A program made the translations under genes and the position numbers. DNA of 64,000 nucleotides from Allomyces macrogynus ATCC 38327 (lineage: Eukaryota; Blastocladiomycota; Blastocladiomycetes; Blastocladiales; Blastocladiaceae). The stretch spans positions 197,313-261,312 of the forward strand of contig GG745335.1 of the NCBI GenBank assembly GCA_000151295.1, written 5' to 3'. Shown here one piece after another: positions 11,948-23,723 of this stretch. Each line of letters opens with the position of its first letter. Positions within the stretch are counted from its first letter, which is position 1. Under the pieces are notes generated by a model, which had not been told where the DNA came from, searched no databases, and saw only the letters and a program-made list of their open reading frames with translations.

Positions 11948-13129
11948 AGCGTGCGACTAAGCGCTCAAGACGCTCATCATGCGATTTCGACAAGGTTTGT
12001 CTTCACTGTGCCAGTCATGATCGCTCCACTTAGCCGCGACCTGCTGATTCACAGTGTGCACATCGAGCTGGCCGTGGTGCGGGTTGGCATGCAGTCGTAA
12101 TTGCAGCAGTGCAAGCAGATACAACAGGACTTGGTCAAGTTTCCGCTATTTCGCCAAGCTGCTTTATGACGGTTCAACGATGTGCCGGCGATGCCTAATG
12201 CGGAATCGGATACGGAATCGTCATCCAAGCGTCGGCGCCTGCTTTCGCATGGGCAGTCGGGCAGGGGCGATGTCTAACCTGGGCCGCTTGTGGAATGAGA
12301 TGCGGTTGGTGTGTATTAATGTGCATTTTCGGTCTCGCTGTTTCGCTTCATCTCCACCCTCAGATGTTGTCAAATGTTGTCATTGTTGTCAGCCAGCGGT
12401 TTGAGCACCAACGCTCGACATCTGGAACCGCATCGCTGCAGCACAATTTGTCAAAGCATTCCAACAGTCTTCATGCTGGACGCGGTAATCATGATTCATC
12501 GTCACAGTCGCAGCAATGTCCTGCAAGTAAAGATGCCATGGCTTTATTTCATGACCGCCAGCAACAAGCACCAACAACACAGCACCAACAAAGCGCATCA
12601 ACTAACACGCAACCGACCACGAAAAAAAGTCAAGCAAATCAAAGACTCAAACAGAACGCCTGCACCTACAGATCCGAATCGTTGCCCACGGGCCGAAGCC
12701 GCTCCTTGCCGCTCTTTCGGTTGTGAATGCGCGAATTCTTTCCCCTTTCTTGTGTTTTTGATTGATTTTGAGGGCACGTTGCAGGGCACAGAGCTGGGAC
12801 TGCCACGCCACCTCTCTGTCCATCCACGTCACCATTTCCAGATTGCATGTCCGCGTCTGTCAAGTTGCGTCGCCGCAAACCTTTTCGCGGTATGAAGAAA
12901 AAGGACGATCGCAATGTTCTTCGTTCTTGCAGCTCTTGTCGATCGCCTCTGCTCTTCCGGTGCTTGGCTTGGCACAATCGACATTCACATCGAAGTCTTA
13001 CTCGCCCTCGCTGTCCAGGTACCGTTTGGCTTGCCTTGCCATGGTGTTCGGTGCGCTTGCGCTGCTCACCCGCTCATGATTAACATTTGGCGGTTGCACC
13101 TTGTCACAGATCGACCTCAGCAAACCGTC

Positions 13130-13726
13130 ATGGAATTGCTCATCAGCTTTGGCAGTCTTGTGGTCACAGTTGTCGCGCTTGGATTCGAAGTCTCTGTCGA
13201 TAAGCGCAAGAACAACGAGGAGAAGGCTCGGAAGTTTGTTGAGGAACTCGACGTTGTGGGGCTCGAAGAGCGGGTCCAGAACACACCGAAGAGCACCGCC
13301 TGCCGCAAGTATGGATGCTCCACGCGCAAGTCTGCATGGCTGATCGGTTCCGGCCTGATCACGCACTGGACCAACACGGGATTCACGAGCGGCACCTCTG
13401 CGACAGTTATTTTACCCTCGGGTGTCCATGTCTGCGGTTGTGGCCATTCACGGGGATGGGGCAAGCGAATTCGCCCTCCTTTCTACCACGCGCCGCACAA
13501 ACAGAGCGAATTGACGGGCGGGACCGCTATTCTGTATCATGGTGATTATGTGTACACCGACCGCACCGACGCCAATACTGCTGCGGCCTTGCGCGACTGT
13601 CTCGACCATGCTGCGAGCGCCGACAACAATGGCGAAGTTGCCGTCGTGTTCCAGTCGGACCGGTGCTGCTCCGCGTGTGCAACTCGCTATGCCATTGATC
13701 GTGGAATTCGATATGTGGTGGCATGA
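13130..13726 (+). CDS. Hypothetical 198-residue protein, Cys/His-rich, one N-terminal hydrophobic segment
   Basis: I do not recognise the family. From the ATG at 13130 a hydrophobic stretch (LLISFGSLVVTVVALGF) is followed by a charged helix and a globular part with CGCGH, HAPHKQSE and SDRCCSAC. The last two recall the H-x-E and P-C-x-x-C zinc motifs of the cytidine-deaminase fold, but spacing and context are not a clear match. The same frame is open upstream to an ATG at 12914, which would add a second hydrophobic segment. No neighbour explains it. Confidence 0.5.
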   Translation: MELLISFGSLVVTVVALGFEVSVDKRKNNEEKARKFVEELDVVGLEERVQNTPKSTACRKYGCSTRKSAWLIGSGLITHWTNTGFTSGTSATVILPSGVHVCGCGHSRGWGKRIRPPFYHAPHKQSELTGGTAILYHGDYVYTDRTDANTAAALRDCLDHAASADNNGEVAVVFQSDRCCSACATRYAIDRGIRYVVA

Positions 13727-14363
13727 ATGATAAAAGGGAGGCTTTATCCGTCGCTACGACCAAACGGTCCAATGAAGGAGAAGGAAAGTAGTATCTGTAA
13801 AGTGTTGCTGGCGAAAAAAGTGCCTTTGTTGAAGCGTTGTTTCGAAGTTGCCTCTGTTACATAATTCGTCCTCATCGCATTCTGGGTTCGATAAATCTCC
13901 ACATCGTTTCGCCCCTGCTCCTGCAAATGTTCATGAGCGCCATCAGAGAGCGACAGTGCATTGTTCAATTGATGTTTTGTGATCTTTTTGTCACTGAGCA
14001 AGCACGCCGAACGCGACGTCTTTGCTCTTCGTCACTCATCGTCGGTTGGACATGTATGCTCCCTTGCCCGTCGTCTCAATTTGCTAATCATGATGGACTC
14101 GCTCGTGGGCACTCATTTTCATTGAGATTGATGAGTCCCCATGCTTGACACCTTTGGAGCAATGCCGTGACTCCCTCAAGCCTCCGTTGCTCCCCATCGT
14201 CGAGCTGGCGACACGATCAAAGCTCCTTCGCGACGACGACAGTAACATCACCACCACCGCGACCATGGCGAGGGTACGCGCTCGCCACCTGCTGCAATCG
14301 GTCGCACATGCTCTCCTTGCACACGACTGACCTCGAGCTGGCGCGTAAACGCGGTTTGGTGCC
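13727..14363. other. Intergenic, nothing recognised
   Basis: Only short shadow frames on both strands. It separates the Cys/His-rich ORF from the decayed BTB-FG gene. Confidence 0.5.
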
Positions 14364-16904
14364 ATGCACGACGAACAGCTCACGGTCACCTCGGTCGCCG
14401 CATCGCCCGACGGCAAGCTCTTCACGAACCGCCTCGCATGCCGCCCCGGCGATGGCAGCAACTTGGTGGCGCCGTGCACGTCGCCGCAAGTCCCCGTCAA
14501 GTCGTTTGGTGGCATCGAGTCTCGGTCGTGGTGCGCCTCAGCGCCGATGCCGTGACAGAGTCGGCCGCCAACTTTGCAATCGACGTGGGGATCGTGGCCT
14601 CGTTTGATGCGCACCACGCTGGCAAATTATTTCTCGTGACGGGAGCGGTCTCGTTCAAGCGCACGGGGATCGCGGCCGGCACCAAGACGCAGCAGACGCA
14701 ACCATTCTTGTTCACCATCGCCGTTCCGACGCTGACCTCTCCCACGATCCCCGTTTGCGTATCCTGCCGTTCAGTGACGGCAGCTCTTTGCCCGTCCTGG
14801 GCCTGGCCGTCACCGCGACGTGGCGGCAGCTCGCGACACTATCTTTGGCAAAACACGCCCGGCAAGTGCCCGAGCAGCTCGGTTTTCTGCGGTTCCTGCA
14901 CGACGAGCGCGTCTCCAACTGCGCGTTCCTGACCAAGGGCATCGACACGGTGCTCTACGCGTCGCGCGCGTCATGCTCGCGAGGGCGAGCACGTTCTTCC
15001 CGGAAGATGTTCTCAGGCGCATGGCGCAAATCGATGACTGCCGACCCTATTCGTCTCGATTCCTGGCTCACCGCGCCATGGCGCTCGTCCTGATTCACAT
15101 TTACTCGGGCTGGGTCCCTGGCGAGCCGCTCCCGAGCCAGACGCCCGAACAGTTGCGTGCCAACGCGGCGTGTGAGCCCAAGGATTTGTCGTATGGGATG
15201 TGGCTTAACCTGCTCGAGCTCGCCGAAATGTTTGGACTCAAGACGCTCGCCATGACCGTCATTCAGCAGCTCAAGACGCCCTCGATGAGCAGTTGCGCGA
15301 TCTGTCGATCGGACTCGGAGAGCGACGATGATGACGATGTAGTTGGTCATTTCCAGAAGCGCCGGGTGGGTCGGAAATCGCTCGAGTCTGCGCCGATGTT
15401 CATGCCGGGCACGACTCGCGCGACCGCTTCCAGTACTTCTCCTGCTCACGCTCCAGCCGCAGCTCTCGCTTCGATGGTCCTGCCCTCGTCGGCATCCGGG
15501 AGTGCGTCTTCCCCGCCATTCGCGCCTGGGAGCCCGACGCTCATTGCCGAACCTTCCATCTCAACGAGCGCTGCGCCGCTGGTAGGGCCGGCAAGCGTTG
15601 CTCAAGTGCCGACGGCGTTCGGGTTCCTGACGCCCACGCCCGCATCCGGGTTCTCGTTTGGCGCCGAGAGTTCGCTGACGTGGCCTTTGATCCAGTTTGA
15701 AGCGCCGCCGTCGCAAGCTTCATCCTCCTCGGCGCCGAGCACGGGCGTCAGTTTCTCATTCGCGTCGACGGCGAACGTGTCACCTTCGGCCCCAATGGCC
15801 AGCCACCACGACCCGAGCAGCAGTTTCTCATTTACCACGCCGGGTTCGCTTTTCATCTCGCCAACCACGACTGTTGTATATGCGCCCTCGAGCGTAATGG
15901 TGGGTGCAGCGGTGCCAGCGTTCTCGTTTGGCGCCACTGCGCCGTTTTTTACGGCTATCGCGTCACTGGCCTCCTTGTCGGCGGGCACGTTTTTATTTGG
16001 CGCAACGCGTTCTCCACCGGCGAGCTCGACTCTCGCACCAACAACCCCGACACCAGCGAGCTCGCCGTCGAGCACGTTCACTTTTGGCGTGACACTTGCC
16101 TCTGCTACCTGGACTGCGGCCGTACCTGCGACCTCTGGCGCCACGACCACGTCCGCAGCAATCCGGTCGACGGGAACGTTCGTGTTCGGCGCTGTTCGTT
16201 CCGCAACATTGGTCTCATCTCCCGCTCCAACATATTCCGCGCCGCCATCCACGGCCACGTCAAGCACGGCGAGTTTCGGTGCCGGGCTCTTGGCCCTCGG
16301 CTCCCTTGCGGCCACCGCGCTCCAGGACTCGATCTCGACGTGCGGGAGGTTTATGGACGCGCTAGCGGCCCCGAGCTCATCCGGATCGACAGCCTCATCT
16401 GCAGAACCGGCCGACGTTCAAGCCGCCACATCCACCTCCGCGCACGCCAAGCCCAACCCGAGCACCGTACACGGCTCGCCGACGCTCGAACCCGACGAGT
16501 CGAGTCTGTCGGGCTGGACGAGCACCGACGCGTCTTCGTCCTCTTCCATCCTTATCGACTTGGCAAACGAGTCCGATTCCGAGTCCGAGGCCGACGACGT
16601 GCAGTTGATGTCGCCGACGACGCCCGAGCCCGAGGCGCACTATGTGTCGGGCATGACGTTCACCCGGCCGCAGGCGACGCCGTCGAGTGCCCCTTGGCCG
16701 TTCGCACCGCAAAACCCGTCAGCGATCAGACGATGGACCAATCGCCGATTTTCCGGCCGGCGGCGGGGTGGTCGACATTTGCGTGGCAGCAGAAGGGTCG
16801 GCGACGAGGGAGGTGCGGGGTCGTCAGGGAGCGGGATGGGATCGGCGAGCGGCGCGGGGCCGTCGCGCGGTCGGTCCGCGTGGCACGGTGCGGGATCGCA
16901 GTGA
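14364..16904 (+). pseudogene. BTB-FG gene with frameshifts in the BTB part, long open FG tail
   Basis: Homology runs through all three frames. The N-terminal region is in one frame (about 14470-14700), the BTB start (LPFSDGSSLPVLGLAV, EQLGFLRFLHDE) in a second. MLARASTFF, RKMFSGAWRK and MALVLIHIYSGWVPG then alternate between frames, so at least four small indels lie between 14700 and 15070. From there one frame stays open to 16904, coding a Ser/Thr/Ala-rich tail with FSFGAESS, FSFGATAPFF, FLFGATRS, FTFGVTLAS, FVFGAVRS and ASFGAG. An acidic stretch and an Arg/Gly-rich end follow. Either a recent pseudogene or sequence errors; the clustering is notable. Confidence 0.7.
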
Positions 16905-17485
16905 GGGCAGTTGAGTTGGATGTGCGCGGGTCGTGCTGCCGTGATAGCCGGGGACGATGCGTTGCTGAAATGGTCGTTGGGTGCTGTGACGTTTGATGGC
17001 TGGCAGTGGTCTGGGCGCGCAGATGGATGGGGGAGCAAGGGAAAGGAAGGGAATGGGGCAACCTTTTTCTCTTCTTCCGAGAGTTCTCGTTTGTGACTTA
17101 CAACCCATAATATTACGTTCTTGTCGAAATGGTTCTCGCGACAGTCGTTGTGATACACTCGGGCAGTTTCTTCAAATGAACGTCGGTCCTCACAGTTCAC
17201 GGTGCTCAGCACATGGGTATGAACTGCAAGAATTTCGGTCGCGTTAAGAACCAGCCTGCTCAACACTGAACACAGGCAATCCGGTGGACAACATGGAAAA
17301 AGGTGACAGCTATTGACTGGGAAAAACGACAGCGGAAGAGCACAGCAAGAGAGCAAAATACGAAAATTCGTCGCCCACATGCAAGCCTCGACTCTGACCA
17401 GTGGCCGGAGACTGCAAACGATTGCGCTTGAGCGATCGCCGCAGACACGCTGCGACCTCGCCAACACGGCAGCAGCCACTTCTTC
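16905..17485. other. Intergenic between convergent BTB genes
   Basis: Contains the 3' flanks of two convergent BTB genes. No gene, RNA or repeat is evident. Confidence 0.5.
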
Positions 17486-18305
17486 CTACTCGACGGGATG
17501 CGGGCCCTTTGCCGTCCCGTCCGCCCCGCCCAACAGGTCAGCCTCGTCATCGTTGCTCTCGTCCGAAAACTGATGCACTGGAGCGGCCTCGGAGTACGCC
17601 AGGTTGAGGTACTGCGTCTCGAGCATCTTGACAAGTTGGCGGTTCACGGCGAGCGTAAGCGGCTCAAGCTCGAGCATCAGCGCCAGCTCAAACAGATTGC
17701 GCCAAACTGGGTACTCGAGCGTGTTCTGGTCGCACGCAAATTCGGGCACGAGCTGCTTGGTCCCCTTGGGCAGCGCCATTCCCGGCAGCCAGCCCGCGTA
17801 GATGTTGATGAGCACGAGCGCCACGGCCGGCGCTTGCCATGTCGTGAATTGAATCGGTGTTTCGGTACCCTGGCGCGAATCGGCCCACTCGCCCTTGAGC
17901 ATGGTGAGGAAGAATGGCGACGCATTCGAAATCACGGGGAGCGACACGTAGAGCGGACCGGGCGCATCCTTGGCAAGTAGAGAACAGTCGCAGGATGGAC
18001 GACGGTGCTAAAACTCGACGAATTGATGCTGCAGCATCGAAGTGGTGACCGGCCGAATCGCGGCGATGGAAAGCGTGAGCGACAGGGTCCAAACCGGCAG
18101 GTCCGCGCCAGACATGACGCTGGGCAGCGTAACGGCAGTGACAATATCGGACGACAGATCCGTGGAAAAAGAACGGGTACATCTTGCGGAATGACACGCC
18201 ACTCGGCTGAGGGTCATATTTCAGCTCTCCCTTGACCCTCAAGGCCTTCCCGCCATACAAGTTGGCAGCAGCTGTTGCGTCCGTCCAGGAGAATTTCACA
18301 CCCAT
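17486..18305 (-). pseudogene. BTB gene copy 3, frame disrupted
   Basis: From an ATG at 18305 the N-terminal region reads MGVKFSWTDATAAANLYGG. The homology then shifts frame (TDLSSDIVTAVTLPSVM), hits a stop at about 18010, and resumes in a third frame with CDCSLLAKDAPGPLYVS, ASPFFLTMLKGEWADS, LVLINIYAGWLPG and LALMLELEPLTLAVNRQL to a TAG at 17486. It is closest to the BTB gene at 63 kb (both have LAKDAPGPLY). It has no FG tail and ends in a short acidic stretch. Introns could hide one shift, but not obviously all of them. Confidence 0.7.
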
Positions 18306-18769
18306 ATCCAGCCAGGTTCATGGTCGCAACGCTGACAGACCCCAGTCGTAGTAATCAAACACCGACTCCGTTCTCACAGTGCCCGCCGTGATTGAAGGCT
18401 GGAGGAAGCCCACAAACGAGAACGGCATCGTTTTTAAAGTCACAGAGGACGTGACGAGCAGTTGGCCCCCTGAAACTGGAAGGTAGCTCCTCTTTCGTGC
18501 GACACTTCAGAACTTAGGAGAGGAAGTGGCTGCAAGATATATCAGGTCGGAATCCCATCACCGCATCGTTCTGTAGAGGAGCAGATTTGTTGAGATAACC
18601 AACCCTGCAATCTACGTACTTCAGCCATGCTTCTTGGCAAGCCTGAGCTCAATGTGGGGACTTGCGCCGAGTGTCTTGCGGGAGGGGAGGAAGTATCAGT
18701 CCGTCCACTTCGCTTGTGCTTGCAATGACTCGAAAGCAGAGAACCTAATGGTGCAGTGGTGATTACCAA

Positions 18770-18820
18770 GTCGTGGTGTTTCTGCGCCTCAAGCATCTCG
18801 ACGGGATGCTGGTTCACACA
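18770..18820 (-). pseudogene. Relic of a BTB gene C-terminus
   Basis: On the minus strand a short piece reads VNQHPVEMLEAQ, close to VNRQLVKMLETQ at the end of BTB copy 3. No BTB core is left. The rest of 18306-19398 shows no gene. Confidence 0.45.
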
Positions 18821-19398
18821 AGGACGTAATCACCAGGTCGGATGCATTCGGTTAGGTTCGTGCTGTACATTGGAGCTGCTGGAGGCCACAATGCAGGAAT
18901 GTGTGATTTTCCCAGCTCTGACAGTGTGCTTGCAGCAGAGGTTGGACCGAGTTGCAAGCCGTTGGGCGCAGAGCGGGACGTTCGGGACGCCGCAGCAAAG
19001 CCAGTGAAACGCGAAATGAGGAACAACGTCGCATTTGAAGTTTGAAGTGGCTTGAATGAAAGAAAAAATGCCTCGCGCTGTTTCGCAGAATATCACGCGT
19101 AAACCACGGCATGGCAGCGAGTGTAGCACGTGGCCGCTCCACGGTCCCTGTCTTTCTGCAGCCATTCGTAGCTCGCACGGCGTTGACTTGGCAAGCTCCG
19201 TTTGCCAAGATCTAACGCACCGCTTCGTTCCGCTCCCGGCCGTCGTCCTCTTGATCCGCACCCTCTGCACGCTCCCGCTTGCCCGTCGTCGTCAACGCTG
19301 TCGGTCTTCTTACTGCTGGATCGCTCTCACCGCTTCACCGCGCGCAACTCGCTGCAAACTCCGCACCAACCCGCCCACAAACCAACCAACCATCCACC

Positions 19399-20362
19399 AT
19401 GGGCTTCGTCGAGGAACTCAAGTCGGGCAACGGCACCATCTATGCCCAGTGGTGCGTGTCGACGACGACGTTACGCGCACGCTGCTCGGCTCCGACGCGC
19501 GCTCGATCGCATCCCTTGTGCGAAGCGCAAGGGACCCGCTGCTGCGTTGCTGCGGCTTTCTCTCTCTCTCATGGGAGCGGTCGAGCACCTGTCGGGCTTT
19601 TTTGGGCGGCGCACGCCCAACCGCCGAACCTTCGAGATCGCCATTGTGCTCATATGACGTGTACTGCTCGCGAATATAGGGGCGGCATGCTGTCGATCAT
19701 CTTTTTGGTGGTTGGCGGCCTGCTCAACATTATTTCGTCCCTGATCCTGTTTGCGCTGCTCGCGTGGTACGTATCTGACTTGAACGCGATCGGGTGGGTG
19801 GAGAGTGCCGTGCTAACAATCCCTCATCCAAAATAGGATTGAAGCCTTCATCATGATCCTGCTCGAAATCCCAATTTTCCAGCGATGCTGCCCGACGGGC
19901 CCGCGCGTGTACGTTCCTCTCTCGCTGTCGATCGCGTGTCGGGTCAGAGGCTCACGGCTCGTTTTTTCACGTCTACAGGCAGGCGTTTGTCAAGTACTTT
20001 GAGGGCAACTACCTCCGCGCCGCGCTGTACCTCGGGTACGCTCTCCTCGGGCTCGACAACAGTCCCGTTTTACGCGTCACGCTGACGATATACCTTCCCT
20101 ACTGCCAGTTTCTCGATCGTCATGTGGCTATCTCTGCGCGAAAGCAGCACGTCGGTCCTGCTCATTCTCGCCGCCGTGAGCACGCTCTTTTCGTCGTTCT
20201 GCTACGGTTCGTTACCCCGGGGTTCCCACGATCCGCATCGCGTTCACAACCTCTCGCTGAACCTGTAATTGCCATCGTGTAGCTGTCGCAGGCCTCAAGC
20301 ACCAGGAGCGCCAAAATTCGTCGCTGACGGGCGCCAACCTCGGCCCGGGCAGTCTGCTGTAA
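19399..20362 (+). CDS. TVP18: TVP18-like Golgi membrane protein, six exons
   Basis: Small tetra-spanning protein of late Golgi vesicles, in the same family as animal Flower (Cg6151-P). Exons that join in frame to 145 residues: 19399-19451, 19680-19766, 19837-19908, 19979-20035, 20109-20206, 20292-20362, all with GT...AG introns of about 70-230 bp. The start MGFVEELKSGNGTIYAQW matches the family opening, followed by hydrophobic segments (SIIFLVVGGLLNIISSLILF, EAFIMILLEIPIF), the family CCPTGPR and FEGNYLRA motifs, and an end YGLKHQ. Exon borders rest on frame and family fit, not on transcripts. Confidence 0.85.
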
Positions 20363-20603
20363 ACTTGTCTGCCCGTGAGGTGGAGTTCATTGATATCGTT
20401 CCCTTTTTTCGCGTTGAGTTTGGGTGGTGGGTGTTGGAGTTGCGGTCGGTCGCGCACGCCGTGATGTTTAATTTCTTTCCTGTTTATTTTGCCCCCTCGT
20501 CGGAATCGAGTACAGGCGCTCTTCAGCTGCCGTCATTGCATACTTTTGTTCTCTCCGAGTTTCGTTTCAGGCTGCTTCCCATCCAACTGGATGAATTGGA
20601 CAA

Positions 20604-22852
20604 TCAAACTGAAATATCGTCGTCGTTGTCGTCGCTGTCTGGACAGGCATCCACAATCTCCACATCGAGCAGCTCGTCATCGTCATCATCGTCGTCCGCC
20701 CCGGCCGACTGGCTATTCGGGCGCGACGACTCGGTCATTTCCACGTCCTCGTTCTGCATGGGTGCCGCGCGAGCTGGCGCAGCGGGTATCGGGACCGGAG
20801 CAACGACAGGCTTCGACGCGACCGGAGCGCACGTCGGCGCGACAGCTGCAGCAGCGACGGGGGCAGGTGCCGCCGTGGGGGGTGCAACGACACTCCGCGA
20901 GGGCACCACCACCGATGCCGGAACAGCAAGTGGTGCCGCAAGACTCACCACCACCGGCTTCACCACATTTTCCACCGGCGCAGGCGCCGGCGCAACGGGT
21001 GTCATCGTCATCGTCGCAGCAGTTGCCGCCGCAACGGCCTGCGCCGCCACAACTGTCGGATCCACGACCATATTATCCACTTTCTCCTCGACCTGCATCT
21101 GCTGCTTCTCCTGATCCTTCTCCAGCACCACCTTCACCGGCGCCGCACCCACAACGTACCGCGGATGCGCGATCGCGTCCATCGCGGCGGCCCCCGCACT
21201 CGACCCGACCCGGCGGTCTACGACCGCGGACACCGCCAGCGGCGCAATCCGGTACGCCCCGACCCCACGCGCGGCGATCACGGACGGGTGCGCGGCCGAC
21301 ACCACCAACGCATCCGCGACCAAGCCACACTTATCCCCGTCGAGCGCGCGGGCCAGGAGCGCGTGGTCCCATGGGGCGCGGACGTACGTCGGGATCCGCG
21401 CGCCGTGCGCCGCGAGCGCCGCGTGCACGACACACACCGCCGCGTTAGAGCCGGTGCGGATCTGGTCGGCCAAGTCGGCTGCGAACGTGGAGGTGCGGCC
21501 GGGCAACTTGGCGCTCCAGATCCGGTCGCACGCGGGGAAACCGACGGCGTCGACGAGGTCGGCCAGAAGGTCGAGGGAGCCCCGGGTGGCGGACGCGAGC
21601 GCGCGGTGCGTCAGGGTCACGAGCGTGTACGCGTGCGGCGCGAGCGCGTGCCGCGCACGAGGTGGGACGGAGGCGAGGAGGGAATTGCGCAAGATCGGGC
21701 CGACGGCGATGGAGCGGAAGACGGGGCCGTACGCGGTGGCGAACTGCGCGCGGGACGGGTCGTGGTATGCAGCAGAGGCCGCGAGAATGCGTGCGGCCAG
21801 GTCCACGACAGTCGTGACGGGCAGAGCAAGCGAGGTCGTGGGGACAGGGTGGCGCACGACCGCCGAAAGGAGGGTCGCGAGGGATTCGAGCCGCGCAATG
21901 GCGACGCGGTACGTGTCGGCGTCGATCCGCGTGGATAGGGTCGGGAGGGTGAGTGCCGGAGTGTCCGCAGGCGTCGCCCAGTCCTCGTCGACGCCCTCGA
22001 ACAGGACGTCGAGCGTCGCATGCATCGACACGACGGTTGCGCGCACGGCGTGCGTCCACTGCCCCGCCGCGTCGAGGCGCGCGGCGCCCGAGCCCTTGGT
22101 CGGTGCTGCGACGACGGCGAGAGACCGCGCGTAGCACTTGGATGCGGCGTCGGCGTGCGAGTCGAGATGGGCCAGGCACAGCACGCGAATCTTGTCAATG
22201 GCCGACCGGCACGCCGACGGGAATGCGGCGAGCAGGTCCGTGAGGGCCTGCAGGCGGATCGAGATGGTCAGGTCGGCGTGCTGGACGAGCACAGCGACGA
22301 GCTTCGGGACGGTGGGGGTGACGACGTCGCGCGACAGGTCCGGCATGGAGCGCGCGGTGCGCAGGAGGGTGATGAGGGCACCAGCAGCTTGGTGACGGAG
22401 CGGACGCGGGTCTGAGGGACGCTAGAGGATCAATCGTCGTGGGTCATGGTTAGAATCTGGTGAGAATCGCGCGTTGCGACTAAGTCAGGCAGAATACAAA
22501 CCGTGACGGTGGCCAACCACACACTCGCCCAGGCACTCCCTGTGGTGGACAAGACAGACGGCGCCTGCTCCATCCAAACGACGGCCAAGGCCATGCCGAC
22601 AGCACGAGCGGGTGCTGCTTTGGCGTGTACGAGGCCGTTCACGGCCGCGCGCCATTTGGCGAGGATCTGGCGCAGTGCTGAATCATTTTCGGAGGCGGTC
22701 GTCGTAATCTTGAGCAATTGATGCGCCTTGATCAGCTGGAGCGCAGATTGGCCGCGCGAGAGCAGCTCAGCGGCCGAGTCGGCGGTTGGCGACCACGAGA
22801 AGTCATCGAGGACGGCCCACAGGGTGGGCAAGTTGGTTGGCGGGGCGACCAT
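20604..22852 (-). CDS. RIX1: RIX1/PELP1-type pre-60S assembly factor
   Basis: Two exons, 22852-22502 and 22421-20604, join in phase to 722 residues. The intron has a CTAAC branch-like site. The N-terminal 450 residues are helical repeats with RIX1-type sequence (RSMPDLSRDVVTPTVPKLV, CYARSLAVVAAPTKG, LDVLFEGVDEDW). The C-terminal part is Ala/Val/Pro-rich and ends in long Asp/Glu runs, as in PELP1. In yeast RIX1 works with IPI1 and IPI3 on late pre-60S particles in the nucleoplasm. Identity rests on motif pattern and overall build, so it is good but not certain. SPB4, another 60S factor, lies 5 kb away. Confidence 0.65.
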
Positions 22853-23700
22853 TCTTGGCGTGGTCGTTGATGCTGGTTTTATCGAGCAAATCGCCGGTGG
22901 TGCATGCTCGCGACACTCACCGACGAGGTGGTGACGTGCGGGACACGCGAGACGGAAAGTGCGCGTTGGTCATTTGCCGTCACGCACGGCGTTGCTAGGC
23001 CTTTGCAATGATTCTGTTCTCTTGCTTTTGCTCCGCCAACCGACTTGCGATGTCGCCACCAGTCGCCAACTGGTCCAAGTTGGTCGCCATTTATCGGAGC
23101 TCGCCGCGATGAACGCGTTTGAAATGCATGTCGACTACTTTATCGAGCCTCTCCCTGGCACCAATCGAAGCCAGCGAAGATCCGACCCGGTTTGATGCCA
23201 TTGACCAGTCGCACGAAGAATGACCAAGTACAAACCCTCCGCGACTTTCAGGTCTGCGCCTGACCACCATGCACGTTTTGTGGCATGATCGCGTCTTCCT
23301 CGATCGGCTCTTGGCACTCGTTTCGTGAACGCGCGGACCTGTGATGGCCAACGCGTCTCCTAGGTCCTGTTGTCCGCTCATTGTGTGTGGTAAGGCAAGA
23401 AATCACCAGCGCTCGAACGACGACAACCGGGCCGGGTCCGCGATGATGATGATGCGCATTGGCTACTTGGGCCATACTTAAATGGGCCTGCGGTACGGCC
23501 AGCAAGAATCGCTCTCCTCTCTCTTCTCGCCTATCAGAAAGCAACGACGCGTCTCGTGCCCACCTTGTCTACCATGCTGGTCCGTTCTCCCGTTTATCCC
23601 GCCAGCTCCGCGACCAAGCGGTTCTGACCCTCCCGCCGTTTTCCTCGAACCTCGATATAGTTCAAACCTGTCGCGCTTGTCGAACATGCACCATCGGTAC
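22853..23700. other. Intergenic, promoter side of RIX1
   Basis: Separates RIX1 (minus) from a BTB gene (plus). I see no gene. A short frame from an ATG at 23574 may be a first exon of the BTB gene, but I could not join it in phase. Confidence 0.4.
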
Positions 23701-23723
23701 CCGAAACGCCCGATGCCGTTGAG

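Noticed and set aside
15602..16315. Minus-strand frame of 237 codons over the FG tail
   Set aside because: Mirror of the repetitive Ser/Ala/FG codons; no domain.
21877..21893. B-box-like GGCTCGAATCC on the minus strand, suggesting a tRNA
   Set aside because: It lies inside the RIX1 coding exon, and no acceptor or anticodon stem can be folded around it.
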